DNA of 64,000 nucleotides from Helianthus annuus. Its lineage: Eukaryota; Streptophyta; Magnoliopsida; Asterales; Asteraceae. Every line of letters starts with the position of its first letter. The first letter of the stretch is position 1. The position numbers and the translations under genes were made by a program. Below the pieces are notes generated by a model. It did not search any database. It was not told where the DNA came from and saw only the letters and a list, made by a program, of their open reading frames with translations. Shown piece by piece: positions 12,377 to 23,900 of this stretch. Location: contig NC_035435.2 in assembly GCF_002127325.2 (NCBI RefSeq), positions 107,584,382 through 107,648,381 of the forward strand, given 5' to 3'.

Positions 12377-12834
12377 TGATGAGGATACGTCCTTAGTCGA
12401 ACCGAACCATCTTGAGACATAAAGACGAGCCGTAATACACAAGGTCGGACCGATCCTTAGCCACAAAATAGAACGAACGAGTATAATGATACGCCATAAC
12501 AGACTGGGTCCCACGAGCATAACTGCCATGATGGTGACTGGTCCGACTCTAACTAACTTGCCACATCAGCATACCCAAAGACTATAAATACTTTACTCAA
12601 ACCTCCAAAAACCGGTAACTGCTACTCTCTCACTCTAACTTCTCCTCTCTCTCTCCCTGGCCTACTTTCTCCTCTCAAATACTTATTCTCACGCCCGAGC
12701 TTGGTCACAGAGAGGCCCCCCTCCCTGTGACGAGGCTAACGGTGTGTTGTTTCTTTGTGATCTTGCAGGTTCATTGCTTGGTCGTCTGAAGCTTTACTCT
12801 AACCAGGTCGTACCAACTGGTTTTTGAGTCTTCA
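12377..12834 (+). repeat. 3' LTR of the Tat element
   Basis: 458 bp, the same length as 2793-3250, with about 12 substitutions and no indel by eye. It is followed by the target duplication CAGAT at 12835-12839. Confidence 0.95.
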
Positions 12835-12839
12835 CAGAT

Positions 12840-13240
12840 AAAACACGATCACAAAAATGAAGCAAATTAGTTTTGACTGTAGACAAGCTATCATTGATCC
12901 CTGTTTACGGTTGCTTTCCAGGTTTTATTCGCCGCCGGCCTTTTGTTTTAGTTGTATGCCTATGGCAATTTTTCTTGGATTTGAGCATTCTAGCTAGGTT
13001 TAACATTCCTATTATAAACTATTTCTATATATGTCCGGTGGACGGGTTTTTAATATGAGCATACTGATGCAGTAATTATCTATAAAAACTTTTGAAACAA
13101 ACAAAATTGTGTTTGCACAACTGATTGCTCCTATTAACGGTTAGATACAACCAATAATGGGTTACACTAAAAACACGTACTGTTATTATTAATCACTATC
13201 TACATGTGCTTCATGGTTTCTATCTTATCAACCATATAAT
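12840..13240. other. Intergenic or intronic sequence, nothing recognised
   Basis: AT-rich DNA between the Tat element and the exon-like segments that start at 13245. It may be intron or 3' flank of the broken gene described next. Short open frames here show no protein-like composition. Confidence 0.35.
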
Positions 13241-13244
13241 TTAC

Positions 13245-13772
13245 CTTTGCAAATTGATCAATCTCATCACAACATTGAACTACATTTTCTTTGTGAGGAA
13301 CAGTACAACTGCATCCAATAATTTTATCAACAGCTTCTACAATAGGTTCATGTACCACACCACACCCTTTGAAAAAATATCACAACAATTAGCACAATAG
13401 ACCATGATGTATTTACCATTTTTACACCTATAAAGTAATATCCCTTTAGTAATTATTTATTAATGATTTCCTATCAGTTTCATAGCTTGCCAGTGATGTG
13501 TAGCGCCTTCAAAGTAAGAGTTTTTTTCCTTCTCGTCCTGCTCCAAGAGATCAGCAAATTACTGCCTGAACCAGTCAATTCCACTGAAATTTATGAAAAA
13601 GGACAGGTTCTTCTAGATTTCTAGGTGTATAATAATAGTTGAACAATTTCTTACCAAATGAAATTTCAACGAAATTTCTTAATCTGACTTTAGATATATG
13701 AAGTTTGTGTGTTCTTCCCCATGGAGATACTCTTGCAGCATTTGTGGGTTTTTCTCTAGGATCTGTGTGCTT
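13245..13772 (-). pseudogene. Unrecognised multi-exon host gene, broken (downstream part)
   Basis: Three exon-like segments on the minus strand. 13772-13662 ends at a donor GTAAGA; it is open in one frame (ending RLRNFVEISF), while a second frame reads ILEKNPQMLQEYLHGEE before a stop. 13583-13471 follows an acceptor TTTCAG, encodes GIDWFRQ, one TAA stop, then FADLLEQDEKEKNSYFEG, and ends where a GT donor is expected but GA is present. 13366-13245 follows TTCAAAG, is open for 40 codons (CGVVHEPIVEAVDKIIGC and on) and ends at GTAAAT. The phases of the last two segments agree (one nucleotide carried over). The stop and lost donor suggest a pseudogene. I do not recognise the protein. A possible upstream exon lies beyond the inserted copia, at about 20510-20640. 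Confidence 0.4.
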
Positions 13773-13785
13773 AAAAAATGATAGA

Positions 13786-14181
13786 TGTTAGCGTAAATTA
13801 TTTATTTAATTATTTATTAAATAATTTATGGTGCCCTTATTGACCATTTATCTAATAACCAGATCAATATTTACCTTAATATCCCTATAAAATTAACTGG
13901 GTTTTATTTGATGGACATAAAGGCCCGTACTAGTTACTTAGGGTTTCCCCTTGGGTGAAGCATATAACTACAGGTTATTGGGAACCCTAAAACACACCAT
14001 AAAGTTTACGGCCCCCTCGCTGCAATAACCTAATTCATATTCAACTCCATCCTAACTGCTCACCCTAAACGGGAACCGATCAAGATGTCTTCTTCTTCAT
14101 CTCTAACCACGACTGGATTGTCAGGTATATCAAGATCCCTAAAAGTGTTTTTCCATTAGATATTAAAAGAACTGATTAACA
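13786..14181 (+). repeat. 5' LTR of copia element 1
   Basis: 396 bp; TATA-like and AT-rich near the start. 13794-13828 forms a near-perfect AT hairpin (TAAATTATTT paired with AAATAATTTA). The right LTR keeps it with one change. Confidence 0.93.
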
Positions 14182-14183
14182 TG

Positions 14184-14195
14184 TGGTATCAGAGC
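14184..14195 (+). promoter_or_regulatory. Primer-binding site (initiator-Met tRNA)
   Basis: TGGTATCAGAGC, the plant consensus complementary to the 3' end of initiator-Met tRNA, 2 bp after the LTR. Confidence 0.92.
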
Positions 14196-14956
14196 GATGT
14201 TACTCAGTTCTTAAATTCCCTTACGATCTGAAATTGAAATTGGAAAAACTAAGTTTTTTTTTTTTATTAAAGCTGATATAATCAAATTTACTATAAACTT
14301 TCTTAATGAGCAATTCATGATAGATTTCGACAACTTAACGATGTGTTAGGCTATTTTGTTTTTTGGTCAAAATTAAATCCCAATTTTATTAATTCTCTTC
14401 TGCCATCAGTTATTATAGCCGAAACAAACTGACGAAAATTGAGTGCTCTGACACTTTGATTTCAAAACAAATAAATGAAGGAAAAGGTATTTAATTATTT
14501 TGGGGTGTCTGTACGTGGCCCAAAAGCAATTATAATTAGTGGTGAATTAATTTAATGATTCAAAACTTACATGATCAGTTCATAAACGTTTCTTAGAATT
14601 GTTCATCTTATTCATCGTCCAATATGATGAAAAGTTATATAATTTGGTTTTGAATTAGGATTGTAATATGTTTTTCCTAATTTTAGGTAACTATATCTCC
14701 AAGAATTTGAAATCTGATATATAAATTAATTTTGGATATACTTTCAAAATAAAAGAAATCTTGGATGTATAAAACAATCTGATACCCGAGATCAGTATTA
14801 GGACAACTTGAAATCAGCTGGGTTTATTATTAAATACTTTTGTTTTATAAAACCTTACTCTTATGTTTTATAAACATAACTTTTAAATAATCATTCAACT
14901 AATTCTTTTGATTGATTTAAAAATTTGCTTAACTAAATAACATTTTTCAAGTTCTC

Positions 14957-15226
14957 ACTTCTGCCCAAATGTGATGTGTTTACTTGTGGCGTTATTTAGT
15001 GAACTTAAGCATAATCACTTAGGTGTATATCCTTATTATATGAACAAACATAATGTAATACTTGCCTTATTACATTTTTTCATATGATATACACATGACT
15101 TCTGCCTAAGATGCATGAGTGTTTCATTTTCTGCCCAAAGGTGATGTGTTAGACTCATGTCTCGCAAACTTTGACTTGTGCCTAAAATTATGGTGTTTCA
15201 ACTTCTGCCCAAAGGTGATGTGTTAC
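14957..15226 (+). repeat. Interspersed short repeats in the copia 1 leader
   Basis: The phrase CTTCTGCCCAAAGGTGATGT and variants recur at about 14958, 15099 (decayed), 15127, 15175 (decayed) and 15201, each followed by a gtgtt-like end. They lie in the untranslated leader upstream of gag (start 15471). The rest of the leader is AT-rich with no other feature. Confidence 0.6.
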
Positions 15227-15470
15227 ACCTAATCTGCACAGTCTGACTGTTCATAATACTTGTATGATTGGTCATAGCCAAAGCGAAAACCGTCATTTAA
15301 GTAGAACCTTACTTAAAATTGGTGTGTATAAATAACGTTATCACAGCTTCCTTAGGATAATGGTCTTAATTTCCGCCTGCCTTAGTTTTAGGTTACCCAT
15401 AAGTCACTCTAACTTCTTATTTTGCAATGTATCTTATTCTTCTCATTTTAATCCACTATCAGCTCCTGTT

Positions 15471-18400
15471 ATGGCTATTGATACTTTAACTGGTGCGAAT
15501 TATGCTTCGTGGTAGGATTCTCTTGACCTTACTCTTGCACTCATGGAGTTTGACTGCGCGCTAACTGAAAATGCTCCCCCTGCTGTTACTGATAAGAGTA
15601 CCGAAGCTGAAAAACTACTCTATCAAAAGTGGGAGAGAGCTAACCGCTTGTCTCTTATCTTCATGAAAAACTCGATAAGTCCTGCTATCAGGGGAGCCAT
15701 TCCTGACGCTGCTACAGCTAAGGAATATTTGACTAATGTGGAGGCTCAATTCCAAGGGACGTCTAAGGCGCAAGCCAGCACCCTCATTCTGAAATTGGTG
15801 ACTACAAAGTATGATAGGATTAGCGGTATTCGTGAGCACATCCTGAAAATGAATGACATGGCCCAAAAGCTCAAGGGATTAAGCATGGAGATTAGTGATG
15901 GCTTCCTGGTGCATTTTATCACGACGTCTCTGCTCGCATCTTATGAAGCATTCAAAGTTAACTATAACCTTCAGAAAGACCAATGGAAGATGAACGAGTT
16001 GATTGCTATGTGCGTGCAAGAAGAAGAACGTCTGAAACTGGAGAAAGCCGATGTTGCTTACCTGATGATTGCTGACTCGAAGAAAAGGAAGGGGAACTAC
16101 AATAAGAAGCCTAATGTAAAGGTCCAAAAGCGGGATACAGGTGCAAGTGCTTCTAGCTCTAGTGACTCCAAAGGGAAGATTCACTGCAAGTTCTGCCGTA
16201 AGGTGGGGCATAAGCAGAAGGACTGCTTGGACTTTAAGGAGTGGCTAGCCAAGAAAGGTGATAATCTTTTCATGATACTTGAGTCCTTTAATTTAAATGT
16301 TCCATCTAATACTTGGTGGTTTGATTCTGGTTCTATGGTTCATGTAACCAATTCCTTACAGGGATTCCATATAATCCGGAAGCTGGAAAGAAACCAAAGA
16401 ACGCTTAAGTTGTGAAATGGAAAGCCGCTGGTAGTCGAGGCCGTGGGAACATTAGATTTAGTTATGAAAACTGGCTTAACTATTAGACTTTAAGATACCT
16501 TATATATTCCTGAGATTACTTGGAATCTTGTATCAGGACCAAAGTTAGACGTAGACGGTTTTCTTGTTTCTCATGGTCATGGCAAACTTACTATCAGTTT
16601 AATTCTCAAATATTTGGTTGTGGCTTCTTGGATGGTGGTCTCTATCGATTAGAATTAGATGATGATTTTTCCAAGTCTTTGTTATCATATAATATTAATG
16701 AGAACTTAACAAAGAGAAAACGCAAACGAGACTTAGAAACTTCATCCATGTTGTGGCATCAACGTTTAGGCCACATTTCACGAGAACGCTTAACACGACT
16801 CGTGAAGGATGAGGTCTTACCACCTCTCGATTTCAATGATTTTGGAACATGTGTCAAATGCCTTAAAGGTAAAATGACATCAGCGAATAAGAAAGGTACC
16901 ACTAGGAGCTCTACTTTATTAGAACTCATTCATACTGATATTAGCGGCCCTTATAACATTGCTGGCATAACTGGACACACTTCATTTATCACGTTTATTG
17001 ATGATTATTCACGTTATATGCACCTGTATCTCATTAAAGAAAAATCTGAATCTCTCATAACTTTTAAAGACTATAAAGCTGAAGTTGAAAAAAAAATTAG
17101 ATCGTCAAATAAAAGTTGTTAGATCAGATAGAAGAGGCGAATATTATGGTCGACATACTGATGTGGGTAAGGCTCCTGGTCCATTTTATGAGTTTTGTAA
17201 GGGCCAAGGGATCATGAACCAATATACTATGTCCGGTACTCCTCAGCAGAACGGTGTTGCTGAGAGAAGAAATAGAACCCTAATGGACATGGTATGTAGT
17301 ATGTTAGCCAACTCAGGTTTGCCCTTATTTCTCTGGACCGAGGCCTTAAAAGCAGCTGTTTATATACTCAATAGAGTTCCTTTGAAGTCTGTCCCTAAAA
17401 CTCCTTATGAACATTGGACAGGAAGGAAACCGAGTCTTAGATATATGAAAGTATGGGATTTCCTTGCCGAAGCTAAACTTTATAACCCTTTCTTAAAGAA
17501 ACTGGATATGAAAACAACAAGTTGTTTCTTTATTGGATATCCGGATCACTCAAAGGGTTATAGATTCTATTGTCCTTCCCATGGATATCCGGATCACTCA
17601 AAGGGTTATAGATTCTATTGTCCTTCCCATGTTACTCGTAATGTAGAAACCAAGCATGCTGTGTTTCTTGAGGACTTTAAGGTCTGTGGGAGCAGTGAAA
17701 ATCCTTACAATGATTTACAAGAAGTACAAGACGCGGGGGGAGACACTCGTCCATTTCATTACCTCCTATTACTACTCCTCTTGTACTCGATGCTGAACCA
17801 CATGTCACTGCACCACCTCTAACTCATTCAGAATTAATTGTTGCTCCACATGTACACGAGAATGAAGGACCCTCAAATGTCGAAGTTGAGAATCAACCTA
17901 GGAGGTCCTCTAGGGCAAGAAGGCCTACTAATTGTGATGATTATGAAACCTACCTAGCTGAAGCCGTATCAGATGATGGAAAGTTTACCGATCCTACCTC
18001 TTACAATGAAGCCATTAGTAGTGATCAGTCTTCTGAATGGAACAAAGCTATGATTGACGAGCTTGACTCCATGAAGAAAAATGACGTTTGGGATTTGGTT
18101 GAATTACCCGACGGTGTTAAACCCGTAGGATGTTAATGGGTCTTCAAAACAAAACTAAATCCGGATGGAAGCGTTGAACGATATAAAGCAAGATTGGTTG
18201 CAAAGGGCTACCCTCAGAAAGAGGGAATCGATTATCAAGAGACCTTTTCACATTTCTCTTGAAAAGATTCCTTAAGGATCGTCTTGGCCCTAGTAGCTCA
18301 TTTTGATTTAGAGTTGCATCAGATGGATATCAAGACTGCTTTCCTCAATGGAGACTTGTATGAAGACGTGTTCATGAAGCAACCTGAAGGGTTTAAACAT

Positions 18401-19563
18401 GAAGGTCAAGAACATCTTGTCTGCAAGCTGAAGAAATCCATATACGGTTTGAAGCAAGCATCACGTTAATGGTATCTTAAGTTTGATGAAGTCATGAAGA
18501 CGCAAGGTTTTTTGAAGAACCAAGTGGATCAATGCACCTACCTCAAGATAAGTGGGAGCAATTTTGCTATTCTTGTCCTTTACGTAGATGATATTCTATT
18601 GGCAAGTAATAGCTTAGATATGTTGCATGAATCGAAGCACTTACTCTCGCATAACTTTGACATGAAAGATCTCGGAGAGGCTTCTTACGTTATTGGCATC
18701 GAAATAAAACGAGATAGAAGTAATGGAATTTTGGGATTATCACAAAAGGCTTACATTGATCGTGTCCTTAGTCGATATAACATGCAACACAGCTCTCCCT
18801 CTGTAGCTCCAGTAGTTAAAGGAGATGTTTTCGGTTCTTTTCAATGTCCGAAAACTGAGGATGAAAAGGCGCAAATGAGAATGATACCTTATGCCTCAGT
18901 AGTCGGGAGCCTCATGTATACTCAAGTCTGCACTCGTCCAGATATCGCTTATGTTACAGGGATGCTGGGCTGTTATCTGCTAATCCTGGCCTTGATCACT
19001 TGAAAGCAGCGAAGAAAGTACTTCGATATCTCCAGGGGACGAAAGACTATAAACTGACTTATAGAAGAAGTGACTTTTTGGAAGTGGTTGGTTATTCTAA
19101 TTCTGACTTTGCTAAATGCAAAGATGACAAGAAATCCACTTCAGGCTATATCTTTATGTTAGCCGGCGGACCTATTTCATGGAGGAGTCATAAACAACAG
19201 CTAACTTCAACATCCACTATAATGGCAGAATACATTGCTGTATATAACGCTACCTGTCATGGAATGTTGCTAAAGAATCTGATTACTGGACTCAAAGTTG
19301 TTAATTCCATATCTAGACCATTGAAGCTGTACTGTGATAACTCAGCTGCCGTTAACTTCTCGAACAGTAACAGTTCGACCGGAGCTGGATTATATCTTGA
19401 TACAAAGTATTTGTTCGTACGTGAACGTGTTGAGGAAAATAAGCTTTGTATTGAGTATATAAGTACGAAAAATATGCTTACGGATCTGATGACCAAAGGT
19501 CTCCCACCTAAAGTATTCGAAGAACATGTTTTGAAGATGGGCTTTTGTAAAGACCTTATTTAA
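15471..19563 (+). pseudogene. Copia 1 gag-pol polyprotein, several breaks
   Basis: Probable start ATG 15471 (MAIDTLTGANYASW), stopped by TAG at 15513 and open again from 15516. Gag has the zinc knuckle CKFCRKVGHKQKDC (near 16186). The protease has FDSGS (near 16321). Integrase follows with the pre-integrase motif LWHQRLGHIS (16754), Asp in HTDISGP (near 16933), VRSDRRGEY (17113) and Glu in GVAERRNRT (near 17255). RT has YVDD at about 18581-18592. RNase H runs to TAA 19561. Breaks: TGA 16413, a stop and frameshift between 16490 and 16560, a frameshift in an A9 run near 17085-17095, a frame loss near 17760-17820, TAA 18134, TGA 18260, TAA 18467, and a frame change near 18990-19003. A 48-bp in-frame duplication lies at 17535-17630. 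It cannot make functional enzymes. Confidence 0.88.
17535..17630 (+). repeat. 48-bp tandem duplication in copia 1 pol
   Basis: Units 17535-17582 and 17583-17630 look identical; each encodes the 16 residues starting [11 protein letters not shown]. The second copy keeps the frame. It lies in the linker after the integrase core. Confidence 0.95.
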
Positions 19564-19870
19564 ATGCATATTGTACTTACTTACGTTTTAATAAAATTTC
19601 CTCATTTGATTTGTTTGTCTCTAACTACGTTTCGCTAGCCTAATGACGTAAAGACTATTATTATACAAATCATCGTTTAAGGGCTTACTTGTAAATTGAT
19701 CCTTACTATGCTTAGGTTTTAAATTTGGGATTGTAGTATGATTAATGGGGTCCTGAGTTGAATAACTGACTCAACGACTGTATTTTTCTGCTGCAATTTT
19801 GGTCTAAAACTAAAATGAGTATTAACTCCTGATCAGGCTTATCTAATACTCATAATAAATGATCACTCGG

Positions 19871-19883
19871 CCAAGTGGGAGAA
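19871..19883 (+). promoter_or_regulatory. Polypurine tract of copia 1
   Basis: CCAAGTGGGAGAA sits immediately before the 3' LTR (19884), typical of copia elements. The 19564-19870 interval between pol and this tract is AT-rich and non-coding. Confidence 0.7.
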
Positions 19884-20276
19884 TGTTAGTGTAAATTATT
19901 TATTTAATTATTTGTTAAATAATTTATGGTGCACTTATTGATCATTTATCTAATAACCAGATCAATATTTACCTTAATATCCCTATAAAATTAACTGGGT
20001 TTTATTTGATGGACATAAAGGCCCGTACTAGTTACTTAGGGTTTCCCCTTGGGTGAAGCATATAAATACAGGTTATTGGGAACCCTAAAACACACCATAA
20101 AGTTTACGGCCCCCTCACTGCAATAACCTAATTCGTATTCAACTCCATCCTAACTGCTCCCCCTAAATGGGAACCGATCAAGATGTCTTCTTCATCTCTA
20201 ACCACTACTGGATTGTCAGGTATATCAATATCCCTAAAAGTGTTTTTCCATTCGATATTAAAAGAACTGATTAACA
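19884..20276 (+). repeat. 3' LTR of copia 1
   Basis: 393 bp, pairs with 13786-14181; one 3-bp deletion and about 12 substitutions by eye. Followed by ATAGA. Confidence 0.93.
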
Positions 20277-20419
20277 ATAGAATCATTAAGCAGTGCATAA
20301 TAAGCATATACATTGCAAAATTCATAAAATAATAAAGATCATAAAATAATCGAGAAACAGTAGGAGTGCATGCCAGATTTTTAATGGAATATTATAGATT
20401 CCTCAACAAGGGCCTAATG

Positions 20420-20640
20420 GTTGTGATGGATTCCTGCAAACACAGATTCATTCAAGATGTGTCATAAAATAGAACGCTCATCAAAACCCAATACGGATAT
20501 AAACTTACAAAAATTCAACAATGATTTTTATGAAGTCACGTATATGGAGCTGATGCAAATTGTGATTATTAGAACTGAGGGCTTCGAGAGATGTTAGGTT
20601 CACCAGAACATTCAAAACAACACCTATTATTACGCTAAAG
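20420..20640 (-). pseudogene. Possible upstream exons of the unrecognised broken gene
   Basis: Minus strand: after an acceptor-like CTAACTTTAG (about 20633) the frame reads VIIGVVLNVLVNLTSLEAL and stays open to a perfect donor GTAAGT near 20510. A further acceptor TTTGCAG occurs at about 20440, followed by a short open stretch (ESITTIRPLLRNL) ending in a stop. Same strand as the exon-like segments at 13245-13772, from which it is separated by copia 1. Belonging to the same gene is inference. Confidence 0.3.
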
Positions 20641-20868
20641 TTAGGAAAACAGGAGAGAAGGTAACACCTCCCTAAACTGCTGTTTCTAGAAGAAAAAGTT
20701 GATTCTAAAGGGCCAAGATTAAAAGTTAGAGACTTTTAATGGTCAAGATTAGCCCAAAAAGTAGTTGAGATTAATAGGAACATTAATATATATAATTCCT
20801 TATTTGCAATATCCGATATTAATTTTGTTTAAAAAAATCAGTATCTTGGAATTCGGCTTTCTCTAGTC
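20641..20868. other. AT-rich spacer
   Basis: No gene or repeat recognised. Confidence 0.3.
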
Positions 20869-20958
20869 ATGCTTTATTTGTGAAATTTAAGTTGATTTAT
20901 GTTTACAATTTTTTATGCTTTATTTGTGAAATTTAAATTGATTTATGTTTGCATTTTT
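20869..20958. repeat. ~46-bp tandem duplication at the broken end of copia 2
   Basis: ATGCTTTATTTGTGAAATTT begins both units (20869 and 20915), with a few differences. The second unit runs into the truncated RNase H end of the minus-strand copia element, so the repeat lies at its breakpoint. Confidence 0.75.
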
Positions 20959-23900
20959 TGTGAAATAGGTCCAAAGTAGAATACCAGACCAATTGTACCC
21001 TTTCCTTTGTCTGTGTTAACACCATAACTGCTATCACTATAACCTATGATCTTACATCCTCCTTGCTTCTTGTAGATGATTCCATGCTCTTTAGTTCCAT
21101 TGATATAACGTAGTACTTGCTTCACTGCTTTCAAGTGTTGCTCCTTTGGTTCTTGCATGAATCTATTAAGCAGACTGACTGGGTAACATAGATCTGGCCT
21201 TGTATGCAATAAGTACCTGAGAGAACCTATCAGGCTTCCGTAATGTGTTGTATCTACTAGATCTCCTTCTTCAGTCTTAGTTAACTGTGTTCCTGGATTC
21301 ATAGGAATCTTTGTTTCGTTGCAGGTTAACATATCAGCGTCTTTAAGTATCTTGTTAATATAGCATCTCTGCTTGATGGCTATTTCACCCCCTGCTTGAA
21401 TAACTTCTATTCCCAGATAATATGCTAGCAATCCTAGATTGCTCATTTCAAACTTGTTCTCGATCTGAGACTTGAAAACATCTATCTCCTTCCTTGATGT
21501 TCCAGTGACTATCAAATCATCAGCGTAGACTCCGACTATCAGTGTAGAAGTCTTACTCGTCCTTGTATAGATTGTTTGCTCTAAAGTGCACTTCTTGAAG
21601 TTAAGTGACTTTAGGGTTTGATCTAACTTTGTATTCCAAGAACGTGGTGCTTGTCTCAATCCGTACAGAGCCTTTGATAGCTTGTAAACCTTTCCTTCAT
21701 CTCCTGGTTTTACAAATCCGTCTGGTTGTGAGACATAGACCTCCTTCTTGAGATCTCTGTGTAAGAATGCAGACTTCACATCTAAGTGATGTGCTTCCCG
21801 ACCTTAATATGCTGCTAAAGCCAACATTAGTTGAACTGTCTCTATGTGTGCTACTGGTGCAAAGACTTCATCAAAGTCTATCTTGTGTTGCTGAACATAA
21901 CATTTTGCTACCAGCCTTGCTTTATATCTTATGACTTCTCCATTGCATCTTTCTTAGTCTTGAATAACCACTTTAAACCTATTGCCTTGTGATCTCTTGG
22001 GAACTCTGTCAATCTCCAGGTGTTATTCTTGTTTATTGAATCTAACTCAGCCTTCATTGCTTCAATCCATTTTCTGTCATTAGATGCTTCCTTGTAATTC
22101 CTTGGTTCTTCTTCAGCAAGTAGTAATTCTTGTGGATCTACTTGAATTCCTCTGTCTCTTCGTATAGTTCTTCGAGACTTCTTAGTTTTACTGGAGTATC
22201 ACTAATACCCCCTGTTGTACTTTAAGATGTAGATGGACCTCTACTTGATAATCCGCTTGACCTTCCTAATAAGTTTTGATTGTACGAATATGCTGGCGGG
22301 GTTACATAAGAGTCTGGTTCTTCTGTCAGATCTACTCCTGAATCTTCATGATGTGACCCGCTACTATCAGGACTACTTGGTGCATTTTCTTCCAACTCTG
22401 GTGGGTTGTCATCTTCTTGAATAACGAAGTTTGTCCATTCGGGATTCCCTGAATCTACCATTTCCATATAACTATTCCAGTTCCATGGTTGACCTTCCAT
22501 GAAGTTTACATCTCTACTGACACATATCTTGTTTTTTGCCGGATCATATAATCTGTATGCCTTTGATCCTTCTTCTATTCCAAGATAAACCATAGGTGCA
22601 CTTCTATCGTCTAACTTCTTTCGTTGAAGTGGTAATACCATAGCGTATGCTGTGCAGCCAAAAACCTTTAGGTGTTCTAGATTCGGCTTTCTTCCTTTCA
22701 AAGCTTCGTATGGGGTCTTGTTCACCAAAGCTTTCGTTGGAATCCGGTTTAATACGTATAACGTATGTCATATTGCTTCACCCCAAAAATTTTGTGGCAT
22801 GTTCATTGCCTTTAGCATACTCCGAGTAGTTGACAACATCGTCCTGTTCCTTCTTTCCATTACTCCATTTTGCTGTGGGGAATACGTCGTTGTAAGCTGT
22901 CTTGCTATGCCGTTGTTTTTGCAATACTTGTTGAATTCAGCCGACGTGAATTCTCCTCCTCTATCCGTTCTTAACATCTTTAACTTAGTTTGAGTTTCTG
23001 TTTCCACCTTTTCCTTAAACTGCTTGAAAGTTTCGAATGCTTGATCCTTGGAAGTTAGTAGATATGCCCCCATGTAGCGAGTACAATCATCTACAAGTAG
23101 AAATATGTACATCCTCTCAGCATGTGTTGGTGGGGATATAGGACCACACAAGTCCCCATAGACTAAATCCAGAGGTTTTAAGGATCTGAATTTCGCCTGA
23201 TTTGGAAATGGTGTCCTACTATGTTTTCCTAATAAGCCTGCGTCACACACTTGACTAACATGGCTTATTTGAGGAACTCCATGTACCAAGTTCTTTTGAG
23301 TCATTTCCTTAATAGCATCGAAATGTAAATGGCCTAACCTTGCGTGCCATAACCATGCTAAATCTTCTATGTTTGAGAGTAGGCACAGTGGCCTTCCAAT
23401 CTTCAACTTTACTTTATACAGCTTGTTCTTCATTCTCCTGACTCGCATTAGTAATTTTCTATTTTTGTCACGGAGTGTTACTAAGTCTCCGTCCATAACT
23501 ACTTTGCAACCAATTTAAATGAGTTGTCCGATGCTCAATATGTTGCTTGTCAGACTTGGAATGTAGTATACTTGAGAAACAATCTTCTGTTCTTGGTTCA
23601 GACATTCCAGCAGTATTGAACCTATGCCTTTAATCTCTACGTGCGACCCGTTACCAAAATGTACTTGCCCCATCACCTTTTCATCTAATTCTCTAAAGTG
23701 ACTTCGCACTCCTGTCATGTGGTTGCTTGCCCCGTTGTCTAAATACTATAGACTTTCATCTTCTGTGGTGTACCTTGCCGGTTCTAAGCGTTCTTCGTTT
23801 AACATAACCTTTTTCCTAAACAAGTTTTCTTCTTGTATTGTCATTAGCAATACGAGTGCTTCGTCTTCCTCGAAGAGATTTGAGTGTTCTTGCACGACTT

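Larger units (their letters stand above)
2793..12834 (+). mobile_element. Complete Tat-lineage Ty3/gypsy LTR retrotransposon
   Basis: A 10,042-bp element bounded by two 458-bp LTRs that start TGATGAGG and end GTCTTCA. It is flanked by the 5-bp target duplication CAGAT (2788-2792 and 12835-12839). Order: LTR, primer site, gag-pol on the plus strand (3310-8613), spacer, a spliced antisense gene (11964 to 9154), polypurine tract, LTR. A second, ancestral-type RNase H between RT/RNase H and integrase, plus an antisense gene before the 3' LTR, are hallmarks of the Tat (Ogre/Retand/Grande-like) lineage. The LTRs differ at about 12 positions by eye (about 2.6%), so the insertion is moderately young. 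All coding regions carry stops or frameshifts, so it is not autonomous now. Confidence 0.93.
13786..20276 (+). mobile_element. Complete Ty1/copia LTR retrotransposon
   Basis: 6,491 bp with LTRs of 396 and 393 bp (TGTTAG...TTAACA) and the perfect target duplication ATAGA (13781-13785, 20277-20281). The initiator-Met primer site is at 14184 and the polypurine tract ends at 19883. The order Gag, protease, integrase, RT, RNase H identifies Ty1/copia. The LTRs differ by about 12 substitutions and one 3-bp indel (about 3%). It sits in what looks like an intron of the broken minus-strand gene, about 13 bp from the exon at 13772. The coding region is disabled. Confidence 0.93.

Noticed and set aside
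13245..13772. An intact small gene
   Set aside because: No single start-to-stop reading works; splice signals, an in-frame stop and a missing donor point to a broken multi-exon gene.
14182..14200. tRNA gene fragment
   Set aside because: TGGTATCAGAGC here, at 25054-25065 and at 62853-62866 is the retroelement primer site next to an LTR, not a tRNA.
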